From Otis tarda (Eukaryota; Chordata; Aves; Otidiformes; Otididae), in the NCBI GenBank assembly GCA_026413225.1, contig CM048557.1:65276987-65340986 (forward strand): 64,000 nucleotides of DNA, read 5' to 3'. Below, piece after piece: positions 13,901 through 31,195 of this stretch. Below the pieces are notes generated by a model. The model did not search any database. It worked only from the letters and a program-made list of their open reading frames with translations, and was not told where the DNA came from. Each line of letters starts with the position of its first letter. The first letter of the stretch is position 1. The position numbers and the translations under genes were made by a program.

Positions 13901-14882
13901 CATAAGAAACAGGTTCTAGTTTGAAGTATCTTTAAAAGTTTACCATGGATTATTTGATAAAACTTCTTCAAAGTGAATGTTTCCCACTGTTTCCAATTCC
14001 ATCAACAAGAATTGTACCACCAAATCAAAACTTTTCTTCTTTACACTTGGAAATATTTTAAAATTCTGCCTGGAACAATATAACAGGACAAATTAACATG
14101 ATTTTGAATTTTTTAAACAACAAATTTAGATGAATGATTACAGAACAATTTTTTAAAAAAAAATCTGATAGTGATAGATGATGCCAGACTACAATTGTGG
14201 ATATACTGATCCTATTAAATGAATATACTTACTGGTCCTATCCTGATCCATAGCACCAAGCTTTATCCATTTCACCCTCAGCATTGTTCTGTAATAATTA
14301 ACTTAATGGAATCACCTCCTCAAGGAAGAGAAGGTCTTAGTTTGCTATTTAGGATGCATAATGATGTCAGTACAAATTGCAGCACTAATGAAACCGTGCT
14401 GGACTTGGGTGCAGTGTGAGGCACTGGGATGAAATCAGTGGCAAATAACAGCAACAAATTTCACAGTGTGTTTAAATTCTCCCACACTTCCATCAGTTGT
14501 TCCATCCTTGATATGAACGACAGTCTTTCCCTCTCTTTATTAACAGGCTTTATACCAGTACTACTTCAGTGTACTATTTCCACTCAAATGCGAAATCTAA
14601 ATGGTTTGATTCTTTTGGGGCCTGATGCACTACAGGCTCTGTGTACTACACTTGTAGGAACGGTGTTCATTGGTCTTAGACACAAAAACAAAGCAAGAAC
14701 TGGCCAGATGAATGGTATGTCTTAGCTGTCCCGCAGAACATCTGAGAGAGAACAAACAGCTTTCTGCTCATTAGAAGAGAGCCGTGCAATTCTTTTTTCA
14801 TGAAAATTATGTAGAATGGGCTTCAGACCCATGCTGGCATCCAGCACTAGGTCTATGGCACCACCGATATCCTCCACATGCC
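10964..14882. other. Noncoding stretch; one long orphan open frame
   Basis: Mostly AT-rich unique DNA. The only notable frame is a 174-codon plus-strand ORF at 11263-11787, listed separately. No RNA gene or repeat family recognised. Confidence 0.55.
11263..11787 (+). other. Orphan 174-codon open frame, coding status doubtful
   Basis: This is the longest open frame in the window outside CR1 and LTR DNA. The translation starts MFFRSVPCPG and ends QGPSIFI. It is rich in Cys, Phe, His and Leu and shows no domain, signal peptide or repeat that I recognise. There is no CpG island, strong Kozak context or flanking exon nearby, and the window is 64 kb, so a chance frame of this length is plausible. 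It could also be a decayed retrocopy or an exon of an unknown transcript. I do not assign a function and lean towards non-coding. Confidence 0.15.
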
Positions 14883-15637
14883 TGTTGTAGTTCAGCCCCA
14901 ATCGGGCCCAGACTATGCAGTTTCTCTCTCTCTCACTCCCCCCACCCTCCGAGAGAATAGGGAGACATAATAGAAGAAAAAGGCTTGAGGTTTGAGATAA
15001 GAACAGGGAGAGATCCTTAAAGTTACCGTTACGGGCAAAACAATCTCGACTTGGGGAAAACTATTTGTTTATTATTAAAACCAAGGCAGGATAATGAGAA
15101 AGAGAACAAGATAACTTCCCCCCACCCGTCCCTCTTCCTGGGCTCAACGTTATCTCTACCACCTTCTCCCCCAAGCGGCACAGGGGGAAGAGGGAATGGG
15201 GGTTTACAGTCAGTTCATCACACGTCACTTTACACCGCTGCTTCCTCTTCAGGGGAAGAACTCCTCACATTCCTTCCCTGCTCCATTGTGGAGTCCCTCC
15301 CATGGGCTGCAGTCCTTTGTGAAACTTCTCCGGCGTGGTCGTTTTCATCTGATGGGAGGCCAGAGGGTGAGGGCCACAAGGCCGACAAGGCTTGTGCCTC
15401 TCCCTCTGCCCCCTCTTCTGCTTCTTCACATCTTCTTTACCTTTTTTTTCTGTTTTCCCCTTCTTAAATACGTTATTGCAGAGGTGTTACCACGGAACAT
15501 TCTGCTACCAGTTGGCTCGACCTTGGCCAGCAGCAGATCCACCCTAGGCCTGGCCGAGTCCACTGGACAAAGGGAAAACTAGCAGCTTCTTACAGAATCT
15601 GCCACCGTACCCCCCCGCCCCAAATAAAACCAACACG
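14883..15637 (-). mobile_element. Solo LTR, avian ERVL-like, with 5-bp target duplication
   Basis: The element is flanked by an exact 5-bp direct repeat, ATGCC, at 14878-14882 and 15638-15642. Its left plus-strand edge is TGTTGTAGTTCAGCCCC. Read on the minus strand it has a TATTTAAG box (plus-strand 15464-15471) and an AATAAA polyadenylation signal (plus-strand 15068-15073). It then has a CTCGGAGGGTGGGGGGAG segment and ends GGGGCTGAACTACAACA. This architecture (promoter, about 400 bp to the poly(A) signal, TG...CA-type ends, 5-bp duplication) fits an LTR of the ERVL-like class common in birds. No internal retroviral genes are present, so it is a solo LTR. The minus-strand 5' terminal dinucleotide appears mutated (CG rather than TG). 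Several 60-140 codon frames inside it are incidental. Confidence 0.9.
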
Positions 15638-15836
15638 ATGCCCTATTATGAATGATTCTCTGTGTGTAGACTTTGTGGACTTTGTGCTGGCTATTGACTT
15701 TAGAGTCAATTTTACTCATGAATTCCTAACCAGAATTAAGAATGACAAGAAAAGGAAGCCATTAAAATCACATTGGAATTACAGGCAGGGAAAAAAAAAA
15801 CCCAACAATCAGAAACTAAAAAAACACAGCACTTTA

Positions 15837-16312
15837 TCATAGAATCATAGAATGGTTAGGGTTGGAAGGGACCTTCAAAGGTCATCTAGTCCAACCCCCT
15901 GCAAGGAGCAGGGACATCCCTGACTAGATCAGGTTGCTCAGAGCCTCATCCAACCTGGCCTTGAACGTCTCCAGGGATGGGGCATCCACCACCTTTCTGG
16001 GCAACCTGTGCCAGTGTTCTATAACTCGCATTGTAAAAAATTTTTTCCTAATTTCCAATCTAAATCTTCCCCCCTCTATTTTAAAACCATTACCCCTAGT
16101 CCTATTGCAACAGGCCCTACTAAACAGCCTCTCCCCATCTTTCTTGTAGGACCCCTTGAGGTACTGGAAGACTGCTATCAGGTCTCCCCGGAGCCTCCTC
16201 TTCTCCAGGCTGAACAGCCCCAATTCTCTCAGCCTGTCCTCATAGGAGAGGTGCTCCAGCCCTTTTATCATCTTCGTGGCCCTCCTCTGGACCTTCTCCA
16301 ACTGGTCCATGG
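15837..16312 (-). mobile_element. CR1 LINE 3' fragment
   Basis: The plus strand begins with the inverted CR1 terminus (TCATAGAATCATAGAATGG). The minus-strand frame 15924-16310 is open for 128 codons and covers the ORF2 tail from [17 protein letters not shown] to EALSNLI followed by TAG. The TAG is the normal CR1 ORF2 stop. The copy is 5' truncated at about 16312, inside the block before VQRRATK, as is typical when reverse transcription stops early. After the stop codon the sequence reads TAGTCAGGGATGTCC, a variant shared with the copy at 38088-38819. It carries no catalytic motif and is inactive. Confidence 0.97.
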
Positions 16313-16333
16313 ATGCTGGATCTCTACTATTTT

Positions 16334-16553
16334 ATGGAATCACAGAATGGTTTGGGTTGGAAGGGTCCTTTAAAGGCCATCCAGTCCAACCCCCCTGCAA
16401 GGAGCAGGGACATCTCCAACCAGATCAGGTTGCTCAGAGCCCCTTCCAACCTGGCCTTGAATGTTTCCAGGGATGGGGCAACCACCACCTCTCTGGGCAG
16501 TGTTTCAGTTCCAGTGTTTCACCACCCTCATTGTAAAAAATTTCTTCCTTATT
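16334..16553 (-). mobile_element. Second CR1 LINE 3' fragment, short
   Basis: A second inverted CR1 terminus (GGAATCACAGAATGGTTTGGG) starts only about 21 bp after the preceding CR1 copy ends. It runs through the 3' untranslated region into the last codons of ORF2 and stops near the poly-A-rich FFTMRVV-coding region. The ORF2 stop position reads TGG rather than TAG (CTGATCTGGTTGGAGATG on the sense strand). That variant is shared with the copy at 22.8 kb, so this is a different subfamily from its neighbour and an independent insertion. It also carries a small duplication of CAGTGTTTC near 16501-16520. Confidence 0.93.
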
Positions 16554-22790
<6,237 letters not shown>

Positions 22791-23031
22791 ATCATAGAAT
22801 CACAGAATCATAGAATGGTTAGAGTTGGAAGGGACCTTCAAAGGCCATCCAGTCCAACCCCCCTGCAAGGAGCAGGGGCATCTCCAACCAGATCAGGTTG
22901 CTCAGAGCCTCATCCAGCCTGGCCTTGAACGTTTCCAGTGATGGGGCATCCACCACCTCTCTGGGCAACCTGTTCCAGTGTTCTACAACTCGCATTGTAA
23001 AAAATTTTTTCCTAATATCCAATCTAAATCT
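22791..23031 (-). mobile_element. CR1 LINE 3' end, short
   Basis: Three octamer-type units (ATCATAGAATCACAGAATCATAG) mark the inverted 3' terminus. The insert covers the 3' untranslated region and the last codons of ORF2 ([27 protein letters not shown]) and is truncated near 23031. At the normal stop position the codon is TGG instead of TAG, so the frame reads through into the 3' region as far as 22819. This marks the same subfamily as the copy at 16334-16553. With about 240 bp it is a typical severely 5'-truncated insertion. Confidence 0.95.
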
Positions 23032-23966
23032 GCAGTGACTATTATTTCTTAGTATATTCTTAGAAAAAGTACAGTAATATTATTAGCTGTGTAGCCACTC
23101 ATATAATTTATAAGATAATTTATTAGATTTCCAAAGGTTTGGCAAGAAGATCTAAGTTCCAGAATTTGTATTTCTAATGGATCACAATAGAGATTACGAC
23201 AGAACAAACATGAAATTTCTTGGAATACTTTGACTTCTTACTTTTTTAAATTAACTTTTTTACATTCTAAATGTCCAGAAAGTAGTTTACCATAAGCTAT
23301 TCTGACTACCTCCACAAGGAAGGGTGAGGAATTGCACCCACTTATCTTTGAATTTGACTCGGTAAATTGTTTTTGCACAAAGCGTAAAGATGCAGTAAAA
23401 ACAAACCAGCCAGAGCTCGTAATTCACCAAAAAAATAAAAGCCCCTCTGCATTTATGAAAAAAGATATCAGAATATAATTGAGAGTATAAAACCTCTGCT
23501 ACATTTTTTAAAGTAATCACACAGGTGCTACAATTAATCTTTAGAATTATAAAACACTTCCTAGTGTGTAAGAGTATGATTGTTGGCAGTGGCTTTTTTT
23601 TTTCTTTTGAAAGCACTTACATGGTATATTAACCACAGTATGCACAAACTACACCCTTAATATAGCACATCCCCACTGCTTTTGAATTTCTGCCGCAGTA
23701 TTTAATGACACACAGCCCCTCCAGCGAGTAATTTAGGACAGGAAACGAAGAGTGTATTTTTCCATTTACATCAACTAAGGAAATTACATTAGACCTGAAT
23801 TAGATTTGGGTGGATGCCTGCTCCTCTGGGCTCCGTAGGAGTTGCTCAAGGAATTTTTCTGCCTCCCCTAGAAGGGGCACAACTTTGCCAGCAGCAATCC
23901 TGGAGTGCTGCCTCCACAGAGAGCGTCCGTATAATACATTCCCACAGAGTAATGCCACCTATTTGG
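23032..23966. other. Noncoding stretch
   Basis: AT-rich to about 23800, then moderately GC-rich towards the CR1 copy that follows. An 8-bp stem with a 5-base loop (ATGCCACC / GGTGGCAT, 23952-23972) sits at the left edge of that CR1. No gene recognised. Confidence 0.5.
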
Positions 23967-24708
23967 TGGCATCCTGGGCTGCATCAAAAGCAGCGTGGCC
24001 AGCTGTGGATCGAGAGCAGCCCTGAGGAGAAGGACTTGGGAGTGATGATGGACGAGAAGCTCAACGTGAGCCGGCAATGTGCCCTTGCGGCCCAGAAGGC
24101 CAACCACATCCTGGGCTGCATCAAGAGAAGCGTGGCCAGCAGGTTGAGGGAGGGGATTCTGCCCCTCTACTCTGCCCTGGTGAGACCCCACCTGGAGTAC
24201 TGTGTCCAGCTCTGGAGCCCCCAACATATGAAGGACATGGACCAGTTGGAGAAGGTCCAGAGGAGGCCCATGAAGATGATAAGTGGGCTGGAGCACCTCT
24301 CCTGTGAGGACAGGCTGAGAGAGCTGGGGCTGTTCAGCCTGGAGAAGAGGAGGCTCCAGGGAGACCTGATAGTGGCCTTCCGGTGCCTAAAGGGGGACTA
24401 GAGGAAAGATGGGGAGAAACTGTTCAGCAAGGCCTGTTGTGATAGGACGAGGGGTAATGTTTTTAAAATAGAGGGAGGTAGATTCAAATTAGACATTAGG
24501 AAAAAAATTTTTTACACTGGGGGTCGTGGAACACTGGCCCAGGTTGCCCAGAGAGATGGTGGATGCCCCATCCCTGGAAACATTCAAGGCCAGGTTGGAC
24601 GGGGCTCTGAGCAACCTCTGGTGGAAGATGTCCCTGCTCCTTGCAGGGGGGTTGGACAGGATGACCTTCGAGGGTCCTTTCCAACGCAAACCATTCTATG
24701 ATTCTATT
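23967..24708 (+). mobile_element. CR1 LINE 3' fragment with internal duplication
   Basis: The plus-strand CR1 ORF2 tail contains [18 protein letters not shown], a [13 protein letters not shown] block, [15 protein letters not shown] and a [10 protein letters not shown] block. It reaches the terminal ATTCTATGATTCTAT at 24694-24708. The frame is broken by TAG at 24399-24401, where related copies have a Tyr codon, and shifts again near the A/T-rich run at 24505-24515. The first 34 bases (23970-24003) are a near copy of 24107-24140, a segment that belongs about 100 bp further downstream in the element. The copy is therefore rearranged at its 5' edge, either by a local duplication or by template jumping during reverse transcription. 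The sequence at the ORF2 end (CTCTGGTGGAAGATG) differs from all other copies here. Confidence 0.95.
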
Positions 24709-25644
24709 TGCCCACTGCAGCCTAGTCAAGGCCTCAGTCCTGGGGCAGGCCTGAGCCCTCAGGATGGCCACCGGCCCAGCACCCCAGCTCCTCAGCTGCG
24801 CTAGGTCAACGGTCTAACAGCAACACACTGGAGACCTCCCCCATCCCTTTTCTGGGCACCTGGCCCAGTGCTGGTGATTAATTTAAGCTGCAGTGCGTTT
24901 TCTCTCTTGCTCTGGTAGTGTGTGGGGTGGTGGAGTGTAGCTGATAAGCTGGTTTGTGAAACGTCATACAAAGAGGGTTGGAGAGTTTTATTCTGGCTTG
25001 TGTATCTCCCTCAGTTGGGGAGGGTGTCGTGTTCGTGCAGCAGTTTATCTTTGGGGACAATGTAAACTGACTGTGCCAAACTGCAGCACAGAAGCTTACT
25101 GTGGCTTAGCTTAAATCAATTAGAAACGTGAATGTGAGATAAAATAGGCCATTCTTAAACCAAAAGACCGTGTTCACATTAGTCCATTTGCACTGGATTA
25201 ATTTTATTAATTTAAGAACAATAATAAACAAATCAGTATGTTTATTTTTTTTCATGCAGTGAGACCAGCTGAACATTTTCCAATAGTAGGATTGCTCAGC
25301 AAAAAATTGGATCCTCACTGAAACAAATGTCATCAAAGATGTCTGATTTGTGAGTAAAGACGTTAAATTTATTGAAAATTGCAAATATTTCTGTTAAAGT
25401 CTTTGTATTAATGTTTCCTTTCATTTTTAATGGAGAGGGAGAAAATTGCTCGAGAGTTTCTGCATTTTGCCAAGGTGGATCAATGCCTGTAGCTCGTTAC
25501 TTGCACTGCTTCTTCGGGTCACCAGATGTCACTCCAAGTCCAGATAAGGCAGGGGGCTTCCATTTATTTCTAAAAGGTGAAAGATGTTCCTGCTTGGTTT
25601 TTGACTTCCCTATCCATAGGTGCTACCTTTCACTTACCGAAGAC

Positions 25645-25686
25645 TATATATATATATATGTATATATATATACACACACACACACT
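25645..25686. repeat. (TA)n/(CA)n compound microsatellite
   Basis: An alternating TA run interrupted by one TG unit changes directly into about six CA units. Such purine-pyrimidine alternation is length-variable and prone to forming cruciform or Z-type structures. It would be a usable length-polymorphism marker. Confidence 0.9.
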
Positions 25687-28600
25687 GCTTTTATCAGAAG
25701 TTTGTAGCAAGGTAAGTCTATGAGTCCAAATACGCTCTGTTGAATTAACATGTCGTTACAAATGTGTAGTGGAACAATTTGAAATTAAAAAGGGGATGTT
25801 AATGCTCTGAAACCTGTGCACACTCTCTAATTCAAGGCAGAAACAAAAACAATTATCAACTCTGAGCCTTCTCCAGATAAATTTTTTATGCAATTTTGTT
25901 TAAGGAAAGTATCTTCTGTTCCCTTTACATCAGAACCTGCAAGAAAGATGAGCTTACTTGGCAAATTACTACTTTTCTTTCCTTTCTCATTGACAAAGAC
26001 TCTTAGGGGCAACCTTCTCATTAATTAGCTTAGGCAGCTATGCCATCTGATACCATTTTGTGGTCTGTTTAATGTTTTTTAAACAGTAATTGAATGATTA
26101 ACCATTAAAACTGGACATTGCATCCAAATTCAGATATTCATTGGTACTATCAGTAGCAAAATACAACTGCTTTTGTTTCTGAGCATCTAATGGAATGACT
26201 CATTATTGGCAGTGAGGAAAGCCAAATGATCTAATTTGGGTATAGGGATTTCTATTTGACTGGAAAGCACTTCTCTGCTACCAGAAAGGAATTATTGTAA
26301 AACTCAACATTATTTTGCAATGCTTTTGGTTCTTTCTAGGTGGCTGAATCGTATCAGAGTGACCTGCTCTGGCAGCCTAAAATCTGTGTGTGTGATATCC
26401 CTAATCTCTTCAACTGCAGCAAACATGCAGGGCAGCATTACAGTATTAATTGTTAACTCAGATCATTAAGACCTAGATAATATTACTGCTAGATAATCTT
26501 GTGTTGGTTTATAAAGCTGTTAAAATGTATATTTCCATGTACAGTTCTTTTAAAATGTCTGGCAGGAGTTGCTAGGTTTCTCTTTTAATGTAAAGGACTT
26601 TCAAACCTATCTCAGACTGAATTAATAATTTCAAGTGTGTTATCTTTCACCTTCTGGTGTGGCACATTCTACTCTAATTCTGTTAAAGCCTTTTAGTATA
26701 ATTTGAAATCTTTTCATAGCATAGTCAAAGCAACTGTTTAAGTGCTGATGGTGCTTTGCTGGTCTATATTTACTTTTGGAATTGTCCTTGTAGTTTTGCT
26801 GGTTACCGTAGAAACTTTTGAAACAGATGTTCATCAGATTCTCATGGATCACTGTGCATCATAGGCATGTGTTTCTGCCTCTGCCTTCTACTGATACTGA
26901 TATTTTTATAGGCTAGTAGACAATATGGTTTCACTGGCATTGCTAAACTGTCATTGTGTTAGTTTGTAGAAGGGTCTCCCTCCTTAAAAAAATACTTGCT
27001 ATAATCTATGTGCAGCTTTTTGTTTGCTTCTGCTTTGTAACACTGAAATGTTTCTGACTTCCACTGTGTCATTTATTAATCCAAACGCTTCTGGTGTCAT
27101 CTCTGCAAACCAGTGCATATTTAGATGAAATCTCAGTTTCAGTGGCAAGAAGCAATGATGATAGACCTTGCGTAAATGTTTAAGAGAGACTACATTTTAG
27201 AAACTAGACTCTCTATGCCTTATCATTAATAAAACTTTAAGCACTTTAGCTAGTGGTTAATATCAGGTAAGATATATGAGATAGTTTTGGGGTGGTTTTT
27301 TTTTCCTAATAATTTTAGCAGTATAAATATTTTCATGTGAGACATAGCTATATCTTTGAAGTACTTAAAACAATAGATTTCTCTTTAAGCACCTGGGAAA
27401 TGTCACCCCTTCAGCTGTGATTGGAAGCAGTCAGGTTAGCAGGATAGGCATGGACAGTAGTTGGAAACATGATCTAGTTGTATTGATGTCTCCACTTAAT
27501 AATGCAGAGTCTGTACTCTCACTGAGGTCAAGAAAAATATTGCTGAAACATGACTGAGGAAGGTGTCTAGGGCTTGGTCCAGCAGCGGTGATGCATTAAG
27601 TGTGTTCACAAGAGCTCCATGAGCCACGAGCACAAATGTGGCAAGGGGAGAAGAGCACTTGCTTGCTTTTGGTGCTGTCAAAAATAGATGTAATTCGGAG
27701 AGCACTCTGGTATGTATTCCAAGTGTCCAAGCTAAACCACCACACCAAAATAGTTACGGCTTCACCTGCAGGACTGAATAGGACAAAACTGTGTTGTCTC
27801 AAGGATGTCATTAGCGACAGACAGTTGTCACAGACAATCCAGAATCATGACTTTAAATGCATATGCACTGTGTTTTATCTGAAATAACTCCTATCTGAGC
27901 TCTGGGTGGAAAAGGCCATTTCCCAGCAGCTCTGGCTGCATCCCCATACTGCAGAGTATATGATGCAGAATTAATGTCAGTGCTGTGGGGCTCTGCTTTC
28001 TGCAGCTCACCTGATTTTACAGACAACTGTTCACCATTTTTCTAAAGTAAATTAATTAAACAGAAGCATGATGAATATATATGCCTGTGCTTTGTATTTT
28101 GCATGTTTTTAGATCATCCGAATTGCTGTATTTTCTCATTGCTTTGGATGACAGACCATAAAAAACTGAGGAGTAAACTCACATGGGCACTGACACCTCT
28201 ATGAAATTCCCTGTGGAACAGGGCAAGCTGCTGCTTCTGTATCTGTCAATACCATGTAGGAAGGAAGACTGAGTTATCTCAGATGACTTTGTCTTGGGGG
28301 GCTGTTGAAAGTCTCCTGTAAGGAGATAAAAAACAAAACCAAACAAAAAAAAACTTCATTAGTGCTTCTAAAAACAATTGATAAGACATTAGTTATAGAA
28401 TATTTTATTATTGCAGTAACTTCTTCAGCCAGCTCTGGACCGGATGTCATGCTAGCAGACAGAAATGAGCTCAGCATTGATCTATAAATTAGCAGTTGCC
28501 TAGTGACTCATGATCCTGGCACACTTGCTTTATGCAAACAAAAAATAGCACTATGCAGTAATGGATATATGCCAAGTTTTTTTTTGTTAGGGTCACAGTC

Positions 28601-31150
28601 TCAGAGTTTACAGCAATTTTTGACATAATTTTTGACAAGAAGAGTAACTTGAAAATGGAAAATGTCAATGAAAGCAGGGAATTGTTCAGAAACCATCAGC
28701 TAGGTACCCACAAAGGAATGTTACCATAAACACACTGCAAGGAAAAAAAAAACACCACACACAAAAAATCTGGCCCAAAATGTATGAAAATAAGTAATGT
28801 AGCATAAAATAAAATTTGCAGGGTGCATATTAAATTGATTAGAAATTGTCTTAAAAGCAAATCTCAAAATGGGGAGAAATCATTTTCATGATTATTAATC
28901 AATTTAATGAAGGTATCTAATAACTTTATTGGCCATGCAAATGGCAACATAGGTCTCTGCCAGTTAAATCTGCAGACGGTATAGGCTTGTTGAGTAGTAA
29001 GTAATGAAGTTACACCTACAAAATTATTTGAATCACCTAATTAAATGGTCCACAGTCCAGCAATATGCACTTCGATACAGCTAAATGCAAGCTGATACAC
29101 TGGGGCTATATGGGCTACAGCTACACAACGAGAAACTCCATCTTGAAATGCTTTGACTCAGGAAAGGGATATAGGGTCGTTCATCGCAAACTACTTCAGC
29201 CTAAGCTCCCACTGTAGTGCTCTAGTTAAATTAACCGGTGTGGTCTACGGATTTATCGAGTAGATGAACACAGAGAACAAGACAGAGAAGGGATTTTTCT
29301 TTTCTATGCAGCACTGATAAAACAGCTCCTGTAATGGTGTGTTCACTTAACGTGCCTTCACGCCAGAGAAGGATGCCACAAACTTGGCCATGGACTGGAA
29401 ACCACACCTGATGATACACTGCTAACAGATCCTCACTGGCAAAAGGAAGGTTAAGACTGAACTGAATAGGATTTTATAGATAGCTATGGAAAACTACAGC
29501 TGATAGCAGAGGGCTTGTGAGTCTAACAGGCAATGGTGCAATAATATCCAGCTACTGAAATTTTAAGTTGAACAATGTATTGTAACATGCATGTAATATA
29601 TTGTCAGCATTGGTGGGGTAGCGTTGCATCAATGCTGAATTCTTCTGTACCATTAATCTCAGCGGGATCTGAGTGAGGTTAGAAATCAGCACTTGTGAAA
29701 TTTCATCCTGACATTTTCATGGACAATCTTGAAAAAGAAGTTGCAAAATTTGCTTTTTATTAATTTAAACTTTATCCTTCCCTGTAATCTATCAATAATA
29801 GCCGACCTGTTAAGCTCTTTAAAGTTTACAATCTATATTTTTCAATGCTTATGAATGATAAAGTAAATAGTTTCTCCAAGAGAGGGATCAAATTCTTCAT
29901 GCTTTCTAACAAGGATCTGCAAATAGAGGAATGTGAGTGTGCCTGACATCTTAGTGGTGAATATTTCCGATTTTTATAAGAGAACAAACTTTACTTGCGT
30001 CAATGCTTTGAAAAACAACACCTTTTTCTGTCTCCATGCTTTTTGTCTTTCTTTTTCTCTATACATCAAGGGCCTGAACAAGCTCCACTGAAGCAAAGGT
30101 AAGTCTTCCATGGGACATGGTGTCATTACAGGCTCAGGAAGTCATAAGGGAAGTAATTCTGTCTCTAATCCGCAGTCCGTGCTTACTCCTATAGCTCCAC
30201 TGAATCCCAGGGAATGATGCTAGTTTTGTGCCTGTTGAAGGCCAGAACTGTTTTATGGTCATATTCTTGCCTGCTATTGGCTTTATTGTACACACAGGGC
30301 ATTAAATCCAACCACCACGGTATATGTGGAAGAACCATTTCAGTCTTATGAAGCATCCTTATGAATCATCTTTTCCCAGACCCTGGTTACACTGACATCA
30401 AGACCACTCATTACAAAGTGGTGGGGAGAAGCAAACAAAAATATTAAAGAGATTCTCAAGCGTATGCTGCAGTCACACTGTAATGTCAGTTACCAGAGGT
30501 CTCTAGGAAACGTGAACCTCAAAAAGCACCAGAGAAGTAGCATTGGAACATTTTGTCTAATATCTAGGGCAAAAGAATTACACTTGAAACCAACAATGAA
30601 ATGCAGTGAAGAATTTTCGCCTGCTTTTCTTTTCTTGCATTTTTCCATGGTGACTAGCACATCTCTTTGTCTCTGAGGCACAACGGAAATTGGAAACCTG
30701 CCAGACTGGAACAAATGCAGTCAGTTTTCCAGGATGAAATAATACCTTAATTGGTCTGTCTGCACAGATGAAAAAGGGCCAAGCCCTATCATCCCAGTCT
30801 GAGAGGTACGATGAGAAAATCAACCTAGATCTGATATCAGCAAATCTTCCTTGAGCTATTTGTATCCTTTGAGAAAGAGACCTGGTAACATAATTCACAG
30901 AACAAGGATAGTGTAAGACTTATGTATCAAAATATTGTTTTGAGCATGTAACGGACTTCCTACATAACCAGCTTAAGGGCATCGTAAAAAAATACTTTTC
31001 TTTCTCTTATGTTTCCTTTTTTTCATCAAACTTTTTTTCCTGAATCACAGAAACAAGAATAGCAACCACCTTGAGAAGTCACCTAATTCACCCCTTTGCT
31101 TCAAGGCAGAATGGACTTTTTCCAAACCTTCCCTGTGTATTGTTTCTGTA

Positions 31151-31195
31151 ATCTATTTTTAGAAGCCTCTATTTTTAGAATCTATATTTAGAAGC
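31151..31195. repeat. Short imperfect tandem repeat, about 3 units
   Basis: Three copies of a unit resembling TCTATTTTTAGAAGCC follow each other. The middle copy lacks the last three bases and the third has one T-to-A change. A small inverted repeat (TTTCAAA / TTTGAAA) lies just downstream near 31199-31218. Confidence 0.75.

Noticed and set aside
15051-15582. Overlapping plus-strand frames of 138 and 128 codons
   Set aside because: They lie wholly inside the solo LTR on the strand opposite to its transcription and have low-complexity Ser/Pro/Leu content.
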